From Mycolicibacterium sp. P9-64 (lineage in GTDB: Bacteria; Actinomycetota; Actinomycetes; Mycobacteriales; Mycobacteriaceae): 64,000 nt of DNA. A program made the translations under genes and the position numbers. The first letter of the stretch is position 1. Each line of letters starts with the position of its first letter. Location of the stretch: NCBI RefSeq assembly GCF_008329605.1, contig NZ_NPKO01000003.1, positions 682,001 to 746,000 of the forward strand, given 5' to 3'. Under the pieces are notes generated by a model. That model ran no database searches. It was not told where the DNA came from and was given only the letters and a program-made list of their open reading frames with translations. This document shows positions 35,166 to 44,876 of this stretch, piece after piece.

Positions 35166-36166
35166 GCCTCGATCTGCGCTGGAGCACCGACCTGGTGACC
35201 TTCTTCAACCCCACTTACTGGGACTTGCCGGCCGAACTCCCCTATGACGCCTGGGAGAAGGAAGTCGACAACGACCCGGAGCGCTTCTTCCGCCGCATGC
35301 TCGACGGCGCCGCGGCGGCCGAACTCAGCGGAATTGAGTTGGCTCCCGCACCGGGTGGATGGGTCAACGCGTTGCGCGCGTACGGATCCGCTGCGGCTTT
35401 CAAGCGCGAGCTCAGCGATCGCGGGTTAGTACTCTCGTCGAGTTATGTCCTGCCCGTGCTTCTCAAGGCGGTGCTCGACGCGGACGACCCAGCGTCGCGC
35501 CGACATGCCGAACAAGCGCTGGATGCGGAAGTTGCTGACCACGCTGCCTTCCTTCGTGAAGTCGGGTGCGTAAACCTGGTGACCAGCACGATCCCGCGTG
35601 CCGAGTTCTCCGACTTCGAAGGCGTCGACGCACGATCGGCGGACTTCGATGCCCCCACAGATCCCGATCTTCTTGGCGCAGTCGCCGAGCAGTTGAACCG
35701 CATCGGGGCCGTCGCCGCCGATGCGGATGTGCACGTGGCGATTCACACCGACGCATACTCGCTTGCCTCCCGCACGTCAGATATCGACGTATTGATGGCG
35801 CAAACCGATCCCGCGCGAGTGAAGCTATGCATCGACGCCGGGCACATCGCCCTCGACGGCGGTGACCCCCTTGGAGTGGTTCGAGCGCATTCGCACCGGG
35901 CACCAGTTCTACATTGGAAGGACTGCGCCAGTCACCTTCCACCGCACACGCTTAGCGGTCCGCCCATGGTCCGCCATGACGTCATGATCAAGTACTTCCG
36001 CGTCATGGGATCCGAAGGCGTCGTCGACTGGCACGAATGGGTGAAGATCCTGCGAGACAATCAGTGGAGCGGGTGGGGTGTCGTCGAAATCGACATGTCG
36101 GTCGATCCGCATAGCGAAATCCGGTCGGGCATAGAGTATTACGATCGCAAACTGGTTGTCCCATGA
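35162..36166 (+). CDS. Xylose-isomerase-like TIM barrel protein (IolE/sugar epimerase family)
   Basis: This 334-residue protein has the layout of sugar-phosphate isomerases/epimerases. Metal-ligand candidates are Glu in GIELAPAPGGW, His in VAIHTDAYS, Asp and His in KLCIDAGHIALDGGD, His in VLHWKDC, and Glu in WGVVEIDMS. That series is typical of IolE (2-keto-inositol dehydratase), IolI or tagatose-epimerase-like enzymes. The reaction would be dehydration or epimerisation of the keto compound made by the dehydrogenase. It ends the operon and is convergent with the large LuxR-type gene 59 bp away. Confidence 0.85.
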   Translation: MSLDLRWSTDLVTFFNPTYWDLPAELPYDAWEKEVDNDPERFFRRMLDGAAAAELSGIELAPAPGGWVNALRAYGSAAAFKRELSDRGLVLSSSYVLPVLLKAVLDADDPASRRHAEQALDAEVADHAAFLREVGCVNLVTSTIPRAEFSDFEGVDARSADFDAPTDPDLLGAVAEQLNRIGAVAADADVHVAIHTDAYSLASRTSDIDVLMAQTDPARVKLCIDAGHIALDGGDPLGVVRAHSHRAPVLHWKDCASHLPPHTLSGPPMVRHDVMIKYFRVMGSEGVVDWHEWVKILRDNQWSGWGVVEIDMSVDPHSEIRSGIEYYDRKLVVP

Positions 36167-36225
36167 GAGCTTGCCGGTACTATTGAGAGACGGCACACAC
36201 GAAGCTGGCGACGAGGAAGCGCCCC

Positions 36226-38832
36226 CTATGTTGCGGATACGACCCTCGGTTCGAGGATCCCTAGTTCGCGTGCCTTGCGGACGGCGTCGCGGCGCTTGGT
36301 GACGTCCAGTTTGTTCAGGATCGCCGAGACGTGATGGTCGACGGTCTTGGCCGAAAGGAACAGCCGTTGCGCGAGTTCCGCATTGGTCAGACCGTCGGCC
36401 AGCAGGCGCAGCACCTCTGTCTGACGCGCGGTGAGGCCGGCGGGGTTGGCCAGCGTCGTCGCGCGTCGGCGGGCCGGGACCACGGATCGGCCGTTGGCCC
36501 GCAGTTCCCTTCGCACCTTGGCCGCCACGGCGTCCGCCCCGAGGCGGTCGAGGATGTCGAGCGCCCGCGCGGCGACGTGCGGGTCGCCGGAGTCGATCAG
36601 GGCGAGTGCACCGTCGTAGGGCATCGACATGTCGTGAAACGCCTCGGCCGCAGATTCGTACGCGCCGGCCAGGAGCAATCGGTACGGCTCGGCGACCCCG
36701 ACGGCAATCCCGTCGTCGATGGCGACACCGGCCCGCCGTAGCCACACCGCAAGCTCTCCCCGCGACCATTCCAGGCCAATCACCGGCGCGGTCGCCAACA
36801 TCTCGCGGCACTGTTCGAGACGGTCGTCAGCAACGCCGGTGAGCCATGAGCGCTCCGCGACGGCCGCGGCAGCCGGCAGTGTTCGCATCGGTTCGCCGAA
36901 GCGACGAGCCAGCCGCCACGCCTCGTCGAGTTCGTCTGCCCCCGTGGCGTTTCGCCGAATCGCCACCATGGCGCGGATGAGCAGCGGCCAGGTGCGAGCC
37001 AGCGGAGCGCTTGGCGCGTCCAGCACCCTGTCCGCGTCGGCGAGCGCATCGTCCCACTCACCGACGAGCAGTTGCAGCCTGGCCCGCGAACCGGTCTGCC
37101 AGACCCGGCAGATCGGCAGATCGTGTTCGTACATCAGCGGAATGGAGACGTCGAGCAGGTCGGCCGCCACGTCCAGCCGCCGCTGCTCGACGTCGAGATA
37201 GGTGATGTTGCTCCAGCCGCCGGAGTACAACTCGTCGACGTTCTCGGGACCTGCACGCAGGATCGACAGGATCACCTCACGCCCAGCCTCGTCCCCGTTC
37301 AGGATCGTGCCGTAGCTCTCGATCAGTCGCACCCGGATGGCGAGGGCGGGATCGCTGGTGGTGTCGGCGATTTCGCGCGCACGTGCAACCAGTGTGGCGG
37401 CCTGGTCCAGATCGCTGTGTTGCACGGCGAGGTAGGCCTGCATGGCGAACGCGTGCCCGAGTGCTACGAGCCCGTCGCCGGACTCGGCACCCAGCACGCT
37501 CATCGCGTCGTTCGCGTGGCGCTCAGCGAGGTCGCGGTTGGCGTTGTACCAGTGGTAGACCGCCAGCGAGTGATGGTCCGCGCTGACCGCAGCCAGCTGA
37601 CCGAGATCCTCGCGAATCACCATTGCACGCTTGCACGCGCCAATCGCGTCGTCGAGGCGGTCGATGAGGTAGAACTCCCCCGCGAGTAGTTCGAGCAGCT
37701 CCGCCTCGTCGGCAGGATCGAACCGCCCACCCCTTTCGAGTGCGAGGGTGAAGAATTCAGCAGCCTGGGTGTGCGCACCGGATCGTGCTGCCGCCGCAGC
37801 TGCGTCGTACGCCGCTCGCCGTATCCGCTGCTCGTCTGCCGCGCCCACCGCGTGATGGGTGAGCACGGCCGGGTCGGCATGCGACGTCGCCTCGTAGGCG
37901 TCGAGCAATCGGCGGTGTAGCCGCGGCTCGGCACCGGCAGGCGTCACGCTGGCGATCGCCAACCGGCACAGGTCATGGCGGAACATCACCCCGCGGGCAC
38001 TTCGGCCGATCAGGCCCGCCTCGGTCAGCGCTCGGGACGCCGGCAAGGTGACGCCAAGGTCGGCGAGCAGGTGATCGGGTATCGAACCCGGGGAGCAGGT
38101 CAGCAGGTTGAGTAGGTCCCACGCCGCGGCGTCCAAACCGGACGTGCGGGCCAGGACGGCGTCGCGGACCGTGGTCGGCAGATCGCCACCCGTGTGATCG
38201 AGCATCTCGCAGACGAAGAACGCATTGCCTCCGGTGATGCCGTGCAGCCATTCCGGATCCACCGGCCGCTCACCGATCAGATCCCGCACCCCGCGCTCGC
38301 TGAGGGCGGGCAAGGACACCGAGCCCGCACGCGCACTCCTGGCCACGTCGCCAAGCAGCGCCCGCATGGGATGCCCGACGCCGAGTTCGTCGTCCCGGAC
38401 CATGCCGATGACCAGCGAGCGGGTCTGCGCGACTCGGCGCAAGACGAACCGCAGCAGATCGACCGTGCCCTGGTCGGCCCAATGCAGGTCGTCCAGTACG
38501 AGAACCGATGGCGCCGTGCGCAAGTCGTCGTACACCGCGGCGAAGATGTCGTAGGGCTGATCGCCCCGGTCGAGAACGGACCGCGTGGCGGGCGCAAGCA
38601 GGTGCGCGACGTCGTGGAAGGGGCCGAGCGGCCGCGGCGTCGGCAGCGGGTCGCACGCTCCCCACAGCACCCGTTCGTCGCGAACCCAGCGCTGCACGAA
38701 GGCGTCGACGATGGAGGTCTTGCCCGCACCGGACTCGCCGCACACCAGGACCATTTCTCCGCGCCCTGAGCGAGCTCGGTCGGCCCTGGCGGTCAGCTCG
38801 CCGAGCTCTCGATCGCGCTCGGTGAGCCTCAC
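36226..38832 (-). CDS. Large LuxR-family regulator with AAA-type ATPase and helical repeats
   Basis: This 868-residue protein starts at the GTG at 38832; the open frame continues beyond but overlaps the divergent DUF4242 gene. Residues 32-40 form a Walker A loop (GESGAGKTS), and VLVLDDLHWAD is Walker B. A long alpha-helical, TPR-like region follows. The last 65 residues are a LuxR helix-turn-helix (LTARQTEVLRLLADGLTNAELAQRLF...VDHHVSAILNKL). This MalT-like layout switches on target genes when a ligand triggers ATP-dependent assembly. The divergent DUF4242 gene is the nearest target candidate. Confidence 0.9.
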   Translation of the reverse strand: MRLTERDRELGELTARADRARSGRGEMVLVCGESGAGKTSIVDAFVQRWVRDERVLWGACDPLPTPRPLGPFHDVAHLLAPATRSVLDRGDQPYDIFAAVYDDLRTAPSVLVLDDLHWADQGTVDLLRFVLRRVAQTRSLVIGMVRDDELGVGHPMRALLGDVARSARAGSVSLPALSERGVRDLIGERPVDPEWLHGITGGNAFFVCEMLDHTGGDLPTTVRDAVLARTSGLDAAAWDLLNLLTCSPGSIPDHLLADLGVTLPASRALTEAGLIGRSARGVMFRHDLCRLAIASVTPAGAEPRLHRRLLDAYEATSHADPAVLTHHAVGAADEQRIRRAAYDAAAAAARSGAHTQAAEFFTLALERGGRFDPADEAELLELLAGEFYLIDRLDDAIGACKRAMVIREDLGQLAAVSADHHSLAVYHWYNANRDLAERHANDAMSVLGAESGDGLVALGHAFAMQAYLAVQHSDLDQAATLVARAREIADTTSDPALAIRVRLIESYGTILNGDEAGREVILSILRAGPENVDELYSGGWSNITYLDVEQRRLDVAADLLDVSIPLMYEHDLPICRVWQTGSRARLQLLVGEWDDALADADRVLDAPSAPLARTWPLLIRAMVAIRRNATGADELDEAWRLARRFGEPMRTLPAAAAVAERSWLTGVADDRLEQCREMLATAPVIGLEWSRGELAVWLRRAGVAIDDGIAVGVAEPYRLLLAGAYESAAEAFHDMSMPYDGALALIDSGDPHVAARALDILDRLGADAVAAKVRRELRANGRSVVPARRRATTLANPAGLTARQTEVLRLLADGLTNAELAQRLFLSAKTVDHHVSAILNKLDVTKRRDAVRKARELGILEPRVVSAT

Positions 38833-39006
38833 AGCACCTGATGTTAGCCCCGCGCTTGGACGCCAACCAGGAGATTTCACATCGGTAGCCCGTCTGGAGC
38901 GAAGAAATGGGGAACTTCTCCCCATGACCGGTCGCCCGACTCTCCCGATAGTGGAAGACGTTCGGCGCAACCGCGGTGGGCACAGCATCAAACAGGAGGA
39001 ATGCTC

Positions 39007-39297
39007 ATGAAACGCTTTCTGATCGAACGACAGATCCCCGGCGCCAGCGAGCTCAGCGAAGCCAAACTGGCGGAGATCGCCAAGAACTCGAACGCGGTCG
39101 CCGCGTCGCTCGGCGTGCCGTACCGCTGGATCACCAGCTACGTGGCGGGCGACAAGATCTACTGCATCCACGAGGCCGACGACGAGGACACGATCCGCGA
39201 ACACGCCCGACGCGGCGGCTTCCCCGCCAATTCGGTCGCGCAGGTGGCCAACGAGTTCGGCCCACACACCGCGGACCTGGCCGTCACTGCCGGCTGA
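39007..39297 (+). CDS. DUF4242 (SCO4226-like) small protein
   Basis: This protein has 96 residues from the second ATG at 39007, which is six bases after AGGAGGA; the ATG at 39001 directly touches that site. The sequence KRFLIERQIPGASELSEAKL...WITSYVAGDKIYCIHEADDEDTIREHARRGGFPANSV matches DUF4242. One member of that family, SCO4226 of Streptomyces, is known as a nickel-binding ferredoxin-fold protein. It diverges from the LuxR-type regulator with about 170 bp between them. This pairing suggests a stress- or metal-responsive output gene. Confidence 0.85.
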   Translation: MKRFLIERQIPGASELSEAKLAEIAKNSNAVAASLGVPYRWITSYVAGDKIYCIHEADDEDTIREHARRGGFPANSVAQVANEFGPHTADLAVTAG

Positions 39298-39312
39298 CCG
39301 CTGCGCCTACCG

Positions 39313-40857
39313 CTACCCGTCGGACGCGGCGGGGGCGGTCGACGCGTCCCTCATGACCACGACGGTTTCGAAACGGGGATCGGTGGCGCCGTGCAGTCGC
39401 GCCCCAGCCGCGACGACAGCACGGAGATGGTTCACCACCGTCGCCGAGATGAGCTCTCCGGGAAGCAATGTCGGCACTCCCGGCGGGTAGGCGGCGATGG
39501 ATTCGCAGGAAATGCGTCCGACCGCCGACTCGACGGGTACCCGTTCACCGTCGTGGAGGAAGGCCTCCCGTGGCGGAACCGCCATCTCGGGCGTCTCCGC
39601 GGTGACCGCCTCCGAGATGGGGCGCAACACGTGCGGACGGCGTAGTCGTGCGACCACCTCTTCGACGTCGCCGGCAACCCTCATCAGGGTGGTCTCCGAT
39701 TCTACGAGCCCGATGAGCAAGACGATGGTGGAGTGCTGCGGCAACTCCACGTGAACGTCGTACGCGCCGCGCAATTCGTCGGCGATCTCGTAGCCCGTGC
39801 ATCCCGTGTCGCGCACGTCGAGCACGATCCGGAAGGGGTCGTAGCCGACGATCCCCATGCGGCCGATGTACTTGTCGTCGACCAGACGGACGCCGTCGAT
39901 GGTGCGCAGCTTCTTACGTGCCGATTCAATGGCCGCCAACGTCTCGTGCAGCAGCTGTTCACCATGCATGGCCAGCTGGCGGCGAGCACTGTCGAGTGAG
40001 GCAATCAACAGCGACGACGGGCTGGTGGTACGCAACAGCCTCAAGACGCGTGCGACGGCGTTGGCGTCGACACGGCCGGTGTCCGCGACGTGCAGCATCG
40101 CGCTCTGGGTGAGCGACCCGGCGATCTTGTGCGTACTGGTCAGCATGGCATCGGCACCAAGGGCCAGAGCCGATTTCGGCAGGTCACGGTGGAAGCCGAA
40201 GTGTGGCCCCCATGACTGATCGACGATGAGCGTCACACCACGGTCATGTGCCGCGTCTGCGAGTTCGGCGATATCGGCGCTCATGCCGTAGTAGGTCGGT
40301 GAGACGATGAAAGCCGCCCTGATCTCGGGATGCTCGTCCAGTGCACGCGACAGCGTTTCCGTCGTGACGCAGTGCATGATGCCGAGTTGGTCGTCGTACT
40401 CGGGTGACACGAAGGTCGCGGTGCCGCCAGAGAGCACCAGGCCGTCGACGATTGACGCGTGCGAATTACGTTGCGCCAGAATACGTGTACCCGCGCGGGC
40501 CAGAGCCAGACACAACGCGTGGTTGCCTTGGGTAGCGCCGTTGGTCAGGAAGAACGACCGTCGGGCACCGTACGCGCTCGCTGCGAGCATCTCGGCGCGC
40601 TCGTATGCCGTCGGAGACGGCCCGAGATCGATGCCGTGGATGTCCTGCGGCACGTCGGCGGCGAGGGCGTCGACACCGATTGCCTTGCGCAGCGCCGGAT
40701 CAGCGCCAGGTCCGCCCTTGTGGCCGGGCACGTGGAAGCGTGCAGATCCTCGAAAGGCGTAACTGGTCAGGGCGTCGAGATAGGGAGCGCTTCGCTGCCC
40801 GCCGAACGGTTCGTCGTCCACCAGATGCGTGACCAATGGCGGATCTGTGTTCGTCAC
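39313..40857 (-). CDS. PLP-dependent Orn/Lys/Arg decarboxylase-family protein
   Basis: This 514-residue fold-type I PLP enzyme belongs to the Orn/Lys/Arg decarboxylase group (SpeA/LdcC-like, short form). The opening FHVPGHKGGPGADPALR is diagnostic. The cofactor lysine is K244 in TSTHKIAGSLTQ, preceded by LIVDQSWGPHFGFH with the cofactor-binding Asp. The short form lacks the receiver-like wing domain of inducible decarboxylases and fits constitutive polyamine-type enzymes. It would release CO2 from a basic amino acid. It is 15 bp from the convergent DUF4242 gene and lies directly beside the conserved TrmA-like gene. Confidence 0.88.
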   Translation of the reverse strand: MTNTDPPLVTHLVDDEPFGGQRSAPYLDALTSYAFRGSARFHVPGHKGGPGADPALRKAIGVDALAADVPQDIHGIDLGPSPTAYERAEMLAASAYGARRSFFLTNGATQGNHALCLALARAGTRILAQRNSHASIVDGLVLSGGTATFVSPEYDDQLGIMHCVTTETLSRALDEHPEIRAAFIVSPTYYGMSADIAELADAAHDRGVTLIVDQSWGPHFGFHRDLPKSALALGADAMLTSTHKIAGSLTQSAMLHVADTGRVDANAVARVLRLLRTTSPSSLLIASLDSARRQLAMHGEQLLHETLAAIESARKKLRTIDGVRLVDDKYIGRMGIVGYDPFRIVLDVRDTGCTGYEIADELRGAYDVHVELPQHSTIVLLIGLVESETTLMRVAGDVEEVVARLRRPHVLRPISEAVTAETPEMAVPPREAFLHDGERVPVESAVGRISCESIAAYPPGVPTLLPGELISATVVNHLRAVVAAGARLHGATDPRFETVVVMRDASTAPAASDG

Positions 40858-40899
40858 GATTCAACCTCCCTGTGATCGACTGGCGTTCGGCTCAGGCTT

Positions 40900-42087
40900 C
40901 TACTCCCGGCTGAGCACCGCCACACACTCGACGTGATGGGTCAGCGGGAATGAATCGAACACCCGCAACTCCTCGACCGCGTAACCGTGGCCTCGATAGA
41001 GGCCAACGTCGCGCGCGAATGATGCTGCCTCGCAACCGATGTGGATGATCCGCGGCACACCGGCGGCGGCCAACAGGTCGATGACCTCGCGGCCGGCACC
41101 GGTGCGCGGAGGGTCCAGCACGGCGACGTCGGCCTTGGCCCGCCGCCCCGACAACACCCGTCGCACCGATTCAGTGAGCACCTTGACCTGACCGAGGTCC
41201 GCCAGCGTGGCGCGGGCCGCACGTGACGAACCCCGCGAGGTGTCGACGGTCGTCACGTGCCCGGTGTCTCCGACCGCCTCGGCAAGTACGGCGGCGAAAA
41301 CCCCTGCACCACCGTACAAATCCCATGCCGTCATGCCCTTGCTCACCTGGGCCCACTCGGCGATCATCCCGCTGTACACGCTGGCGGCGTCGCGATGCGC
41401 CTGCCAGAACGCGGTCACCGGGACCTGCCATACCCGTTGGCCCACCCGCTGCGTGGCTTCGTAGCTGCCTTCGATCACCTGGGTCGGCGCCTTGCTCGCC
41501 CGCCCTGGACCCGTCTGCACGACGTGGCGGTTGCCGTCATCGTCGAGCGCGACATGCAGCTCAGCCCCTGGCGGCCAACGCGATCCGTCCAGTCCGGTGA
41601 GCATGCCGGCAGGCAACTGGGCGCAGCTGAGGTCGGTGACGAGATCGGCGCTGTGATAGCGGTGATAACCCGCGTGGCCCTCGGCGTTGGTGTCCAGACG
41701 CACCCTGGTGCGCCATCCCGTCGCCCCCGCGGAGCCAACCTCCTCGGCGACACCCGACCAGTCGAATCCGCCGAGCCGACCGAGTTGATTCGCCACGACG
41801 TCGCCCTTGATGCGCCGCGCCGCCTCGGGCGTCACGAACGCCAGATCGCAACACCCAGCGCCATCGGGGCCAGCGATCGGACACAGTGAGTCGACCCGGT
41901 CGGGGGATGCCTCGAGCACGTCGACGACCTCTGCGTGCCAATGACTTCCGCGCTCGCCCGTCACCCGTGCGAGGACTTCCTCGCCCGGCAGGGCGTATCG
42001 CACGAACACCACGCGTCCGTCGTGTCGGGCTACGCAGCTTCCGCCGTTGGCAGGCGGACCCGCGGTCAGCTGTAGGAAGTCCGTCAA
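40900..42087 (-). CDS. TrmA/RumA-like SAM-dependent RNA methyltransferase (Rv2689c homologue)
   Basis: This 395-residue protein starts at the TTG at 42087, inside the stop of the upstream permease gene (TTGA). An N-terminal TRAM-like beta-barrel (GRVVFVRYALPGEEVLARV) precedes a cysteine cluster (LCPIAGPDGAGCCDLAF) of the Fe-S type. The methyltransferase domain holds AWDLYGGAGVFAAVLAE and the DPPRTGAG motif. The usual catalytic Cys is likely in IIHIGCEAASFARD. The family makes 5-methyluridine in tRNA or rRNA. The place next to the permease and trkA genes matches the M. tuberculosis order from Rv2689c. Confidence 0.88.
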   Translation of the reverse strand: MTDFLQLTAGPPANGGSCVARHDGRVVFVRYALPGEEVLARVTGERGSHWHAEVVDVLEASPDRVDSLCPIAGPDGAGCCDLAFVTPEAARRIKGDVVANQLGRLGGFDWSGVAEEVGSAGATGWRTRVRLDTNAEGHAGYHRYHSADLVTDLSCAQLPAGMLTGLDGSRWPPGAELHVALDDDGNRHVVQTGPGRASKAPTQVIEGSYEATQRVGQRVWQVPVTAFWQAHRDAASVYSGMIAEWAQVSKGMTAWDLYGGAGVFAAVLAEAVGDTGHVTTVDTSRGSSRAARATLADLGQVKVLTESVRRVLSGRRAKADVAVLDPPRTGAGREVIDLLAAAGVPRIIHIGCEAASFARDVGLYRGHGYAVEELRVFDSFPLTHHVECVAVLSRE

Positions 42088-44099
42088 TCGAGGAACCCCC
42101 TCCTGGCATCGCCCGGAGCGGACTGCGGCTGCAGGTTCTTCAACCTGTCCGACGAATTCAGCTGCCACGGAACGGACGTCACCATGACGCCCGGCTCGAA
42201 CAACAGCCTGCCCTTCAGTCGCAGCGCACTTTGGTTGTGCAGCACCTGCTCCCACCAGTGCCCCACGACGTACTCGGGGATGAACACCGTGACCACCGTG
42301 CGCCGGGATTCCTTGGTGATCCGCTTGACGTAGTCCAGCAGCGGGCGGGTGATGTCGCGGTACGGCGACGCGATCACCTTCAGCGGGACGGTGACGTCCT
42401 CGCTCTCCTCCCATTTGCTCTGCAGCTCACGGGCTTCCCTATCGTCGACGCTGACGTGGATGGCCTCCAACACGTCGGGACGGGTGGCCTTGGCGTAGGC
42501 CAGGGCACGCAGCGTCGGGAGGTGCAGGTTGGACACCAGCACGATCGCGTGGTTGCGGCTGGGCAGCACCACGTCACCCGAGTCGGCGGCCTGGGCCTCG
42601 AGCTCGCGGGCGACGGTCGCGTAGTGCTTGTGGATCATCTTCATCACCACGAACAGAAATCCCATCGCGATGATCGCAATCCACGCCCCGGCAAGGAATT
42701 TCGTCACCACGACGACGAGAAGCACGGCGCCCGTGCAGATGCAGCCTATGGTGTTGATCACCCGCGCCCGATGCATGCTGCGCCGCTCGGCGGCGTCGGT
42801 CTCGACCCGCAGCAGCCGGGTCCAATGCCGCACCATGCCGATCTGGCTCAGGGTGAACGATACGAACACCCCGACGATGTAGAGCTGAATGAGCGCGGTG
42901 ACCTCGGCGCGGAACGCCACCACGAAGGCGATGGCGGCGAACGCGAGGAAAAGGATGCCGTTGGAGAACGCCAGCCGGTCGCCACGGGTGCTGAGCTGGC
43001 GCGGCAGGAACCTGTCCTGCGCCAGGATGGAACCGAGCACGGGGAAGCCGTTGAACGCCGTGTTGGCGGCAAGTACGAGGATCAGGGCCGTCACGCCTGC
43101 GATCAGGTACAGGCCGAGCGGGAAGTCGTGGAACACCGCGTCCGCCAACTGCGCGATCAGCGTCTTCGGGTGATAGCCCGCGGGTGCGCCGCCGAGTTGG
43201 TCGACGCTGTCGGCCACCTTGGCCCCGGTCTCCTTGGCCAACACGATGATTCCCATGAACAGCGAGACCGCGATGACTCCGAGCAATAGCAGAGTTGACG
43301 CCGCATTGCGAGACTTGGGTTTCCGGAAGGCGGGCACGCCGTTGCTGATGGCCTCGACACCCGTCAGTGCCGCACAGCCCGACGAGAACGCCCGTGCCAC
43401 CAGGAAGACCATCGCGAAGCCGAGTACGTCACCGTGTTCGCTCTTGACGGTGAAATCCGCCGTCTCGGCCTGCAGGTGATCGCCGAGCACGAAGATCTGG
43501 AACAACCCCCAGCCGATCATGACGTACATGCCCACCATGAAGGCGTAGGTGGGAATCGCGAACGCCGTGCCCGATTCCCTGATGCCGCGCAGGTTGAGCG
43601 ACGCCAGGATCAGGATGGCGGCGACGGCGAACAACACCTTGTGCTGGCCAATGAAGGGCACAGCCGAGCCGATGTTCGACATCGCCGACGCCATCGACAC
43701 GGCAACGGTCAACACGTAGTCCACCATCAGCGCGCTCGCCACCGTCAGACCCGCGGTGTGACCGAGGTTCGTGGTGACCACCTCGTAGTCGCCGCCCCCG
43801 GATGGGTAGGCGTGCACGTTCTGCCGGTAGCTCGCGATCACGACCAGCATCACCGCCGCCACCGCGAGGCCGATCCACGGCGCCATCGTGAAGGCGCTGA
43901 GCCCGGCGACCGAGAGCACCAGGAAGATCTCCTCGGGTGCGTACGCGACCGAGGACAGCGCGTCGGAGGCGAACACCGGCAGGGCGATCCGCTTGGGCAA
44001 CAGGGTGTGGCCCATCGCGTCGCTGCGGAACGGGCTTCCGATGACCAGCCTGCGGGCAGCGGTCGAGAGCTTGGACACGAGAGCCAAGGGTAAGCCCAT
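42084..44099 (-). CDS. APC-superfamily permease, KimA-like potassium uptake protein (Rv2690c homologue)
   Basis: This 671-residue protein has about twelve membrane segments and a cytosolic C-terminal domain of roughly 200 residues. The opening LPVFASDALSSVAYAPEEIFLVL is strikingly like KimA (YdaO), the K+/H+ symporter of Bacillus, and HAYPSGGGDYEVVTTNLG continues that family. It diverges from two TrkA regulator genes 89 bp away, which supports a role in K+ homeostasis. In M. tuberculosis the homologue is usually called only an integral membrane protein. The stop overlaps the methyltransferase start, so they share a transcript. Confidence 0.85.
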   Translation of the reverse strand: MGLPLALVSKLSTAARRLVIGSPFRSDAMGHTLLPKRIALPVFASDALSSVAYAPEEIFLVLSVAGLSAFTMAPWIGLAVAAVMLVVIASYRQNVHAYPSGGGDYEVVTTNLGHTAGLTVASALMVDYVLTVAVSMASAMSNIGSAVPFIGQHKVLFAVAAILILASLNLRGIRESGTAFAIPTYAFMVGMYVMIGWGLFQIFVLGDHLQAETADFTVKSEHGDVLGFAMVFLVARAFSSGCAALTGVEAISNGVPAFRKPKSRNAASTLLLLGVIAVSLFMGIIVLAKETGAKVADSVDQLGGAPAGYHPKTLIAQLADAVFHDFPLGLYLIAGVTALILVLAANTAFNGFPVLGSILAQDRFLPRQLSTRGDRLAFSNGILFLAFAAIAFVVAFRAEVTALIQLYIVGVFVSFTLSQIGMVRHWTRLLRVETDAAERRSMHRARVINTIGCICTGAVLLVVVVTKFLAGAWIAIIAMGFLFVVMKMIHKHYATVARELEAQAADSGDVVLPSRNHAIVLVSNLHLPTLRALAYAKATRPDVLEAIHVSVDDREARELQSKWEESEDVTVPLKVIASPYRDITRPLLDYVKRITKESRRTVVTVFIPEYVVGHWWEQVLHNQSALRLKGRLLFEPGVMVTSVPWQLNSSDRLKNLQPQSAPGDARRGFLD

Positions 44100-44188
44100 G
44101 CACCTTCGACTGTCCGAATAGATGTAGCGTTCCGTGTGCGCAGGTTGGGCACGAACTTTTTCTTGGCGACCGCTGGAGGGACCGACGC

Positions 44189-44863
44189 GTGCGTGTAGTG
44201 GTGATGGGATGCGGCCGAGTCGGCGCGTCCCTGTCGGACGGGCTGGCCCGCATCGGGCACGAAGTGGCGGTCATCGACCGAGATGGCACGGCATTTCACC
44301 GGCTATCCCCCGAGTTTCCCGGCGAGCGCGTGCTCGGCATGGGATTCGACCGAGACGTGCTGTTGCGCGCCGGTATCGAGGAGGCCGGAGCGTTCGCCGC
44401 GGTGTCATCGGGCGACAATTCCAACATCATCTCCGCGCGCGTCGCGCGTGAGACCTTCGGCGTCGAGCGCGTCGTCGCCAGGATCTACGACGCCAAGCGC
44501 GCCGCGGTGTACGAGCGACTGGGCATCCCGACGGTGGCGACGGTGCCATGGACGACCGACCGGCTGCTCAACGTCCTCACCAGGGAGACCGAGACGACCA
44601 AGTGGCGTGACCCGTCGGGCAACGTCGGCGTAGCCGAGCTGGCGCTGCACGAAGGCTGGGTGGGACACCGCGTGACCGCGCTGGAGGGCGCGACGGGCGG
44701 GCGGGTCGCGTTCATGCTCCGGTTCGGCAATGGACTGCTGCCCGAGCCCAAAACCGTCATCCAAGCCAGCGACCAGATCTACCTGGCCGCGGTGTCCGGT
44801 CACATCGCCGAGGCCTTGGCGATCGCCGCGCTGCCGCCCGGTGACGACGTGGACGATCAGTGA
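44189..44863 (+). CDS. ceoB: TrkA-type potassium channel/transport regulator, first copy
   Basis: This 224-residue protein has an RCK_N domain (VVVMGCGRVGASLSDGLARIG and an acidic VIDRD at the end of the second strand, typical for NAD binding) and an RCK_C domain (residues about 145-215). TrkA proteins gate K+ transport in response to nucleotides. It is the Rv2691 (ceoB) homologue by order: next gene is a second TrkA and the divergent gene is the KimA-like permease. The start is the GTG at 44189. The next gene begins 13 bp after the stop. Confidence 0.9.
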   Translation: MRVVVMGCGRVGASLSDGLARIGHEVAVIDRDGTAFHRLSPEFPGERVLGMGFDRDVLLRAGIEEAGAFAAVSSGDNSNIISARVARETFGVERVVARIYDAKRAAVYERLGIPTVATVPWTTDRLLNVLTRETETTKWRDPSGNVGVAELALHEGWVGHRVTALEGATGGRVAFMLRFGNGLLPEPKTVIQASDQIYLAAVSGHIAEALAIAALPPGDDVDDQ

Positions 44864-44876
44864 GGGCGGGTATCCG

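Noticed and set aside
38833..39267. N-terminal extension of the LuxR-type regulator frame
   Set aside because: It runs antisense through the DUF4242 gene; the GTG at 38832 starts the recognised ATPase domain.
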